A DNA stretch of 5,067 nt from Clostridiales bacterium (GTDB lineage: Bacteria; Bacillota; Clostridia; Lachnospirales; Lachnospiraceae), in contig JAATEU010000414.1 in assembly GCA_015655565.1 (NCBI GenBank), positions 1 through 5,067 on the forward strand, in the 5' to 3' direction. Below are positions 1 to 5,067 of this stretch, in pieces. Under the pieces are notes generated by a model that was not told where the DNA came from, searched no databases, and was given only the letters and a program-made list of their open reading frames with translations. The position numbers and the translations under genes were made by a program. Every line of letters starts with the position of its first letter. Position 1 is the first letter of the stretch.

Positions 1-1596
1 ACAGAGCTTACCATCAATTCCCACAACCTGTAAAATACGGTTTTCAATATCAATTTCGATTAAATCATTTTCCTTTACCAGTCCAATCGGTCCGCCCTCT
101 GCCGCTTCCGGTGAAACATGTCCTATAGCAGGCCCTTTTGATGCGCCTGAAAAACGTCCGTCCGTAATTAAAGCAATGGATTTTTCTAATTCAGGGTCAG
201 AAGATATGGCTTCCGTTGTGTAGAACATCTCCGGCATACCGCTGCCTTTCGGACCTTCATAACATATAATAACCGCATCCCCCGGTTTAATCCGCTTACT
301 TAAAACCGCGGAAATTGCATCCTCTTCACATTGAAACGGCCTTGCTTTTAATATGGCCTTATGCATCTCTTCAGGGACTGCGGAATGCTTTACGACTGAG
401 CCCTCCGGTGCTAAATTGCCTCTTAATACCGCTACCGTACCATTGGTTCCGATGGGATTGTCAAACGGTCTTATGATATCTTCCTTCCTGCGCCCTGCTT
501 TTTCCAGATAAGAATAACATTTTTCATAATAGCCGCTATTTTTTAGCTCTTCCAGGTTTTCACCCAAGGTTTTTCCGGTTACCGTCATCACATCCAGATG
601 AAGCCTGTCTTTAATTTCCTCCATAATGGCAGGAACTCCGCCTGCATAATAGAAATACTGGGCCGGCCATTTGCCTGCCGGACGGATATCCAGGAGATAA
701 TGGGCACCTCTGTGTAAGCGGTCGAAGCTGTCACTGTCAAGTTCCAGTCCAAATTCCCTGGCAATAGCCGGCATGTGGAGCAGACAATTGGTGGAGCCGG
801 ATATGGCTGCATGAACCATCAACGCATTTTCAAAAGATTTCCATGTCACCATATCCCTGGGTTTTAAGCCCATTTTAGCCAAATAAACCACCTGTTTACC
901 GGCTTTCCCGGCAAAGGTATCAAGCTCCTCACACATAGCCGGCATTAAAGCACTTCCCGGCAGCATAAGTCCCAGGGCCTCTGCCATGATCTGCATGCTG
1001 GAGGCTGTTCCCATAAAAGAGCAGGCTCCGCAGGAAGGACAGGCATGATGCTTATAATAGGTTAATTTTTCTTCGGTAATTTCTCCCCGCCGGTACATGG
1101 CACTATACCCACCGATCTGCTCCAGTGTCAGTAAATCCGGGCCTGCATTCATAACACCGCCGGTAATCATAATGGAAGGAATATTGACGCGTCCGATTCC
1201 CATTAAATGAGCAGGAACCCCTTTATCACAGCTGGCAACAAACACACCCCCGTCAAAGGGTGTTGCACTGGCATGGATTTCAATCATATTGGCAATGATA
1301 TCCCTGGATACTAAAGAATAATTAATTCCATCATGTCCCTGGGACATGCCGTCGCAGATATCCGTCGTAAAATATCTGGCAGCTTTTGCCCCCATTTCAC
1401 TGACACCTCTTACCGCACTTTCTACAAATTTTAATAAATGTGCACTTCCGGGATGACTGTCCCCAAAAGTGCTTTCAACCATAATCTGCGGTTTCGATAA
1501 ATCTTTAATGCTCCAGCCCATCCCCCGCCTTAAAGGATCCAGTTCCGGTGCAATTTTTCTTAACTTTTGACTCGTTAAGTCTTCGTTATTAATCAT
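1..1596 (-). CDS. IlvD/Edd-family dehydratase (sugar-acid or dihydroxy-acid dehydratase), 3' end cut by window edge
   Basis: I translated this by hand on the minus strand: 532 codons are open from ATG at 1596-1594 to base 1, with no stop. Family members are usually about 550-600 aa, so a short C-terminal part is missing. Both family signatures are present: CDKGVPAHLMG (residues 123-133) and ALITDGRFSGAS (475-486). Other recognisable blocks are CDGMSQGHDG (81-90), GACSFMGTASSM (190-201) followed by AEALG and LPGS, GSTN (267-270), YEGPKGSGMPEM (446-457) and GHVSPEAAEGGP (492-503). The family removes water from polyhydroxy acids to give 2-keto-3-deoxy acids, using an Fe-S cluster and a divalent metal in the cytoplasm. 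Asp124, Lys125 and Ser483 match known metal-site and catalytic positions. The usual first cluster cysteine appears to be Gly50, and an extra CxxCxxC lies at 186-192. The start is set by GGAGG at 1610-1606, 9 nt upstream. The gene diverges from a sugar-uptake operon, so I favour a catabolic sugar-acid substrate over branched-chain amino acid synthesis. The exact substrate cannot be read from sequence. Confidence 0.93.
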   Translation of the reverse strand, partial: MINNEDLTSQKLRKIAPELDPLRRGMGWSIKDLSKPQIMVESTFGDSHPGSAHLLKFVESAVRGVSEMGAKAARYFTTDICDGMSQGHDGINYSLVSRDIIANMIEIHASATPFDGGVFVASCDKGVPAHLMGIGRVNIPSIMITGGVMNAGPDLLTLEQIGGYSAMYRRGEITEEKLTYYKHHACPSCGACSFMGTASSMQIMAEALGLMLPGSALMPAMCEELDTFAGKAGKQVVYLAKMGLKPRDMVTWKSFENALMVHAAISGSTNCLLHMPAIAREFGLELDSDSFDRLHRGAHYLLDIRPAGKWPAQYFYYAGGVPAIMEEIKDRLHLDVMTVTGKTLGENLEELKNSGYYEKCYSYLEKAGRRKEDIIRPFDNPIGTNGTVAVLRGNLAPEGSVVKHSAVPEEMHKAILKARPFQCEEDAISAVLSKRIKPGDAVIICYEGPKGSGMPEMFYTTEAISSDPELEKSIALITDGRFSGASKGPAIGHVSPEAAEGGPIGLVKENDLIEIDIENRILQVVGIDGKLC

Positions 1597-4500
1597 GATG
1601 CTTATCCTCCACAAAGATTAAATATATTTTGTTACTTATGTGTTTAATACTAATTATAGCAGATAAAGGCATTTCCCGGTATAAATATAGCGCATTGCAC
1701 ATCATTATTCTATTTTATTGTGCGTTTTGACGGTGTCAAAATGCACTGGGTTCTATATAATAACGTATAAATATTTAATTGCAAAAGGGCAATGTGAAAC
1801 AAATCTTGTTACATATTGCCCTTTTTTGCATACCAATACTGTTATATTTTGGAGGATAAAATGGTAGTAAAACAGTTACTGGAAATCTATGAGTTTTTAG
1901 ATCGTTCCGATGCCAATGGTTATTTAATTAAAGAATATATGCAAAAAATTGGTGCCTCTATGACATCCGTCAATACTTTCCAAGGTAAAAACGGTTCTAC
2001 GGATTTTATACAAATTAAAATTACGGGCCTGAATGGAAAATCCCAGGGAGGATGTGCTCCTACCCTTGGTATTCTCGGGCGGCTGGGCGGTCTGGGTGCC
2101 AGGCCCGAAATGATCGGTTTCGTCTCGGACGGGGACGGCGCCTTAGCTGCTTTAACCGTTGCTGCAAAGTTATTGGACATGCAGCAAAAGGGGGATTCCC
2201 TGGAAGGAGACGTAATCATTGCTACCCATATCTGTCCGAATGCACCTACGGCACCCCATAAACCGGTTCCTTTTATGGGCTCTCCGGTAAATATATCCGA
2301 TTGTAACAGATATGAAGTAAAAGATGAAATGGACGCTATTTTATCCATAGATACCACAAAAGGAAACAGAATTATAAATCACAGGGGCATTGCAATCTCC
2401 CCTACCATCCTGCAGGGATATATCCTAAAGGTAAGTGAAGACCTGTTAGACATTATGCAGACAACAACCGGCAGGCTTCCGGTTGTATTCCCCGTATCGG
2501 TTCAGGATATTACACCCTACGGATATGGTTTATACCATTTAAACAGTATCCTGCAGCCTGCCGTTGCCACGGATAAGCCCGTGGCGGGCCTCGCTATTAC
2601 TGCCGAGCTGCCGGTTGCGGGATGTGCAACCGGAGCCAGCCATTTTCAGGACATTGAAGAAGCCGCCCGATTTGCATTGGAAATTGCCAAGTATTATGGC
2701 AAAGGTACCTGTAAATTTTATGATGAAGCAGAATTTGAACTTATTAAAAACCGTTATGGTTCCCTGGCCCATTTACAAACTGCCGGTGCCGGGCCCTTAA
2801 ACGAATAAAACCAGGAAAGAAAAATGAAAACAGGAGGTAACTATGAAAATAGGTTTAAGCACTTATAGTTTAGTTGATTTAATCCGGGACAAAAAAGAAA
2901 TGACCGTGCCGGAAGCCCTGGAATGGATAGCAAATAATGGCGGTGAGCATGCGGAAATAGTGCCGTTTGGGTTTGATTTGACAGATAATGATCCATTGAT
3001 TCATCAGATTGCAGAAAAGTCAAAAGAATTAAAGATTGAACTATCCGCATATTCCATTTTAGCCAACCTGATACCCGAAAGCAGGGAAGAATTTGAAGAA
3101 GAAATTAAAAGGGTCCAAATGCACGTAGAAATCGCCCGTAAATTAGGGGTAACGTATATGAGGCACGATATTTCCGCTTTCTTCAGACCCGCCGAAATGA
3201 ACGGTATCAAAAATTTTGAAAAAGATTTTCCGAAAATGGTAGAAGCCTGCAAACGTATTACGGAATATGCAAAGCAGTATGGCATTATAACAACGGTTGA
3301 AAATCACGGGTTTTTTGTAAACGGCAGCGACAGGGTTGAAAAATTGCTGCTGGCTGTAAATGACGACAATTTTAAGCTGACCCTGGATGTAGGTAATTTT
3401 ATGTGTGTGGATGAAAATCCAATTGTGGGAATTAAGAAAATTCTTCCCTATGCTGCTATGGTGCATTTAAAAGACTTTTACTTGCGAAGCGGTGACCATG
3501 ATATGGGTGAAGGCTATTGGTTCCGGACTAATAACGGCGACTACTTAAGAGGTGCTATCTTTGGTCATGGTGAAATCAACGTAAGAAAAGTTTTAAAAAT
3601 GATAAAGGATTCCGGATATGACGGTTATGCTTCCCTGGAATTTGAGGGCATGGAAGACTGCCGGACCGGATCCAAAATAGGGATGGACAACATCCGAAGA
3701 ATCTGGAATGAAATTTAAGGAGGAACTTATGAAAAAATTAACCACGGCACTATTAACATGCCTCCTGGCAGTATCGTTAACTGCCTGCGGCAATTCAGAC
3801 GGCACAACGGGAACAAATACTTCAACAGATAAGGAATCAACAAAAAACGAACCAACCACCGTGACTTTCTGGCACACCTGGTCAGGCTCCGAAGCAGACG
3901 CCCTGCAGGCAGTTATTGATGATTATAACGCCAGCCAGTCGGAAATATTTGTAGAGGCTTTATCTTCCCAGACCGAAGATAAAATGCTGACTGCAATTCC
4001 GGGCGGAAGCGGCCCCGACATTATTTACACGGCAGATACAACCTGCAGTAAATGGGCCAAAGAAGGCTTACTGGCACCCGTTGACGATTATATTGCATCA
4101 ACCGGCATGGATGTTTCAAACATCTATGAATCCGTATATAAGTTAGGGGCTTATGACGGTGTTCAATATGGTATTCCTTATACCATGGATTCTTTTATGC
4201 TGTTTTATAATAAGGATGTATTAGAGGAATTAGGTGAGGAAACCCCGGAAACTCTGGAGGAAATGGCGGATATTTCTAAAAAAGCCGCTGCAAAAGACGA
4301 AAACGGTGACTATACCAGGTTAGGTTATGTTCCTGATTATCCCTGGATCGACCGTGTAGAAATGCCCTACTTATTCGGGGCGGAATTTTACGATTTTAAT
4401 ACGGACACCGTAACCTGTAACACGGAGGAATTTAAGAATGCCCTTAATTACAAAGCTTCTTACTACTTAGATTATGGCATTGAGGAAGTAACGAAATTCA

Positions 4501-5067
4501 AAAGCGGTTTTGGTGCATATGCATCTGCCGATAATGCATTTTTCCAGGGTAAAGTGGTATTTGCCATTGAGGGTGAGTGGTTTGAATCCTTTATTAAGCA
4601 ATATGCCGCGGAAGATTTCAACTGGGGCGCCGCCAAGGTACCTGTTGCAGAAAGCAGTCCGGAGCTTGCAGGTTCAGGCCGGTTACAGGGAGGCATGCTG
4701 TCCGTCAGTTCCACAAGTGCTAATGCAAAAGCGGCTTTTCAAGTTATCAGCCATTTAACATCCGATGATGCTTATATTGCTTCCTGTGCAGGAAAAGGAA
4801 GTCTTCCTACAACCTATTCCGCTCTCAATTCTTCCGAATTAACGGAAAAAGCACCTCAATTGGCACCGTTTATTGAATCTGTCCTGGAAGGCAAAGCTAA
4901 AGCATTTGCAGCGGTTCCTTTTTCCGGCGAATATTCCGACCAGCAGGGGCTGGCGGAAGAAGCGATTTATTCCGGCGATAAAACAGTAGAAGAAGCATTA
5001 AATGATTTGTATGAAGAATTACAGCCTTTAGCAGACGAATGGAAAGCAGACAGATAATAACTTGAAT

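Overview
The window looks like part of a sugar or sugar-acid catabolic locus from a low-to-moderate GC Gram-positive anaerobe. A Clostridia/Lachnospiraceae-type Firmicute fits best. The reasons are strong GGAGG/AGGAGG ribosome sites 5-9 nt before every start, sigma-A-like promoters, and a lipoprotein-type ABC substrate-binding protein. The organism call is inference, because no rRNA or other marker gene is present.

Layout. Positions 1-1596 (minus strand) hold the first 532 residues of an IlvD/Edd-family dehydratase whose C-terminus lies beyond the left edge. Positions 1597-1860 are a divergent regulatory region. It holds a 27-bp imperfect palindrome overlapping the -35 elements of two back-to-back promoters. 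On the rightward side it also holds a long hairpin with a T-run in the untranslated leader, a candidate attenuator. Positions 1861-5057 (plus strand) hold three tightly spaced genes, very probably one operon: a DUF1177-family protein of unknown function (315 aa), a xylose-isomerase-like TIM-barrel sugar isomerase/epimerase (291 aa), and a family-1 ABC sugar-binding lipoprotein (442 aa). The window ends 10 nt after the last stop, and no terminator is visible, so transporter permease genes may follow.

How they may work together (inference). The lipoprotein would capture a carbohydrate outside the cell and pass it to an ABC importer encoded outside the window. The TIM-barrel enzyme would isomerise or epimerise a sugar intermediate. 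The divergent dehydratase would convert a sugar acid to a 2-keto-3-deoxy acid. The DUF1177 protein is the unknown: it is the first gene of the operon and shares its control region with the dehydratase, so a catalytic step in the same pathway is the simplest hypothesis. The most notable points are this gene association, the two-layered control region, and unusual cysteine usage in the dehydratase.
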